7,591 nt of DNA, from contig JABSPP010000074.1 in NCBI GenBank assembly GCA_013214275.1, positions 1 through 7,591 of the forward strand, given 5' to 3'. A program made the position numbers and the translations under genes. Source of the DNA: Flavobacteriaceae bacterium. Its GTDB lineage: Bacteria > Bacteroidota > Bacteroidia > Flavobacteriales > Flavobacteriaceae. The notes below the pieces were generated by a model that saw nothing but the letters and a program-made list of their open reading frames with translations, was not told the origin of the DNA and made no database searches. This document shows positions 6,395 through 7,591 of the stretch, piece by piece; positions within the stretch are counted from its first letter, which is position 1, and every line of letters starts with the position of its first letter.

Positions 6395-6880
6395 TCAATG
6401 GAGGTATGAACCATCAAAAGAAAAAGGGAGCATTTCTGATATGGAGGAAGTTTTGACTACGTTGCCTACTTCTCCCATAAAAATAAGTGTGATAGGTTCT
6501 TGTTGGTTGACTTCGTATTCTAACAAGGTTTGTCTGCAAGCACCACAGGGTCCTACTGGTCTATCAACAATTTTATGTGGGGAGTTCGCGGTGATCGCGA
6601 TACTCTTAACTTTTTTGTTTGGGAAGGTTGCTCCGGCTTTCCATATAGCTACACGCTCTGCGCACATACCAGACGGATACGCAGCATTTTCTTGATTGCT
6701 TCCTGTGATGATAGTCCCATCTTCCATTAACAGGGCTGATCCTACTTTAAACTGAGAATATGGAGCATAAGAACTTTGAGTTGCTTTGATCGCTTCTTCC
6801 ATCAAACACCTATCCTCCTGAGGTAGCTCGTCCATATTTTCATACAGGTGCCCAGAGGCTTCAAACTTAATTTTTTTCAT
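6395..6880 (-). CDS. cdd: Cytidine deaminase
   Basis: This zinc enzyme converts cytidine and deoxycytidine to uridine and deoxyuridine in pyrimidine salvage. The 161-residue protein has NQENAAYPSG at 62-71 for substrate binding. The zinc site is CAERVAI starting at C73 with catalytic proton shuttle E75, followed by PCGACRQ with C112 and C115. These are the three zinc cysteines of the small homotetrameric type. It is longer than the ~130-residue Bacillus enzyme because of about 20 extra residues at the N-terminus and a longer C-terminal tail, normal for flavobacterial Cdd. The ATG at 6880 gives the usual start MKKI. It lies 31 bp downstream of porV on the same strand, so the two are probably cotranscribed. 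Its 3' end faces wbqC. Confidence 0.95.
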   Translation of the reverse strand: MKKIKFEASGHLYENMDELPQEDRCLMEEAIKATQSSYAPYSQFKVGSALLMEDGTIITGSNQENAAYPSGMCAERVAIWKAGATFPNKKVKSIAITANSPHKIVDRPVGPCGACRQTLLEYEVNQQEPITLIFMGEVGNVVKTSSISEMLPFSFDGSYLH

Positions 6881-6911
6881 AAAGACTTACTCTTTAGATA
6901 AGCCTAATGTA

Positions 6912-7591
6912 CTAATAATCGTTGTAAATTTCTCCTAAATCAAAAGATAATGAGAAACGCAATGAGTTTTCTAAAGGATTGTTGATGTCTGATGAATTCA
7001 TCAGATAAGAGAGGTCGATGTTTAGGGCATTGGTTTTAAATCCTGCTCCTAGGGTAAAAAATTGTCTATTTCCTTTGTCTGGACTCTCGTGAAAATATCC
7101 TATTCTTAAAGCAAAAGCACTGTTGTACATGTATTCTGCACCCAGAGCATAGGTCACTTCTTTTAGTTCTTCGCTAAACCCTCCTGGAGCATCACCAAAA
7201 GATCCAAAGATTCCTGAAATAAATCCTTGGTCTTGCTCTGAATTATCGGGTTGTGGGGTGGGCACTAGGAGTTTGGTAAATTCTGTATTGATGCTAATAA
7301 TGTTATAGTCGTCTAGAATAAAATCAAATCCTCCACCAAACTTTAGATTGGTGGGGATAAAGTCTTCTTCTCCTGGCACGTAAGACACCTTGGGGCCAAT
7401 ATTTGTGATGTTAAATCCAATTCTGTAGCGCCCGTTAAATGTTCCATAGTTTTCTTCTAGAGACTGGTAATATCCTGATACGTCTACAGCAAATGAATTG
7501 ATGGGTTGTAATGTAGAATTGGTTCCTGTAAAGGCAAGATTGGAACGAAAATAACGCCCACTAACTCCCATAGAGAAGGTCTCACTCAGCT
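6912..7591 (-). CDS. porV: PorV (LptO), type IX secretion outer-membrane protein, C-terminal part
   Basis: PorV is a FadL-like outer-membrane beta-barrel that carries type IX secretion substrates from the SprA/Sov translocon to the PorU sortase. Only the last ~225 residues are present; the frame stays open to the right edge. The residues before the internal Met (LSETFSMGVSGRYFRSNLAF) continue the family pattern, so that Met is not the start. Alternating barrel strands are visible, with FNITNIGPKVSYV, the FGGGFDF strand, YALGAEYMYNSAFALRIGYF and FTLGAGFKTNALNIDLSYLM. The end, LENSLRFSLSFDLG, is typical of PorV. A loop rich in Gly, Pro and Asp (QPDNSEQDQGF and onward) lies in the middle. Full-length PorV is roughly 390 residues, so about 165 are missing. 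The porV-cdd pairing is conserved in Flavobacteriia and supports both calls. Confidence 0.9.
   Translation of the reverse strand, partial: LSETFSMGVSGRYFRSNLAFTGTNSTLQPINSFAVDVSGYYQSLEENYGTFNGRYRIGFNITNIGPKVSYVPGEEDFIPTNLKFGGGFDFILDDYNIISINTEFTKLLVPTPQPDNSEQDQGFISGIFGSFGDAPGGFSEELKEVTYALGAEYMYNSAFALRIGYFHESPDKGNRQFFTLGAGFKTNALNIDLSYLMNSSDINNPLENSLRFSLSFDLGEIYNDY

Noticed and set aside
6386..6416. Weak hairpin (ATGG/CCAT) followed by a T-run at the cdd 3' end on the minus strand
   Set aside because: A 4-bp stem with a 9-base loop is too weak to call an intrinsic terminator.
6345..6730. Plus-strand open frames overlapping cdd
   Set aside because: They are antisense to a clear cytidine deaminase and show no family motif.

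Overview
The window is AT-rich chromosomal DNA from a member of the Bacteroidota, most likely class Flavobacteriia. The evidence is the gene content and order: parA-parB-DUF5683-dapB-lepB-wbqC, a long Bacteroidetes-type signal peptidase I, a PorV protein of the type IX secretion system next to cdd, and few Shine-Dalgarno sequences. The genus cannot be named from this window.

Layout: (1) Bases 1-450 are decayed accessory DNA: a frameshifted remnant that looks like a RelE/ParE-family toxin, abutting the last ~75 codons of an IS66-family transposase. (2) Bases 585-6102 form a compact same-strand cluster of six genes: chromosome partition proteins ParA and ParB (17-bp overlap), a DUF5683 envelope protein that starts on the codon after the parB stop, dihydrodipicolinate reductase DapB, signal peptidase I LepB and a WbqC-family protein. 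The only sizeable gap is 150 bp before dapB. (3) Bases 6103-6394 are a non-coding convergent intergenic region. It holds a compact structured element at about 6194-6280 that resembles a multicopy flavobacterial RNA element, possibly Flavo-1. (4) Bases 6395-7591 carry, on the minus strand, cdd (cytidine deaminase) downstream of the 3' part of porV, which runs off the right edge.

The par genes segregate the chromosome. DapB supplies lysine and diaminopimelate for the cell wall. LepB removes signal peptides from exported proteins, which include the DUF5683 protein and substrates of the type IX system to which PorV belongs. The cluster thus joins segregation, wall synthesis and export, an arrangement that, from memory, recurs in Flavobacteriia. 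No defence system, CRISPR array, prophage or clearly new system was found. The points most worth a second look are the structured intergenic element, the zero-gap in-frame parB/DUF5683 junction, and the toxin/IS66 scar beside the par operon.
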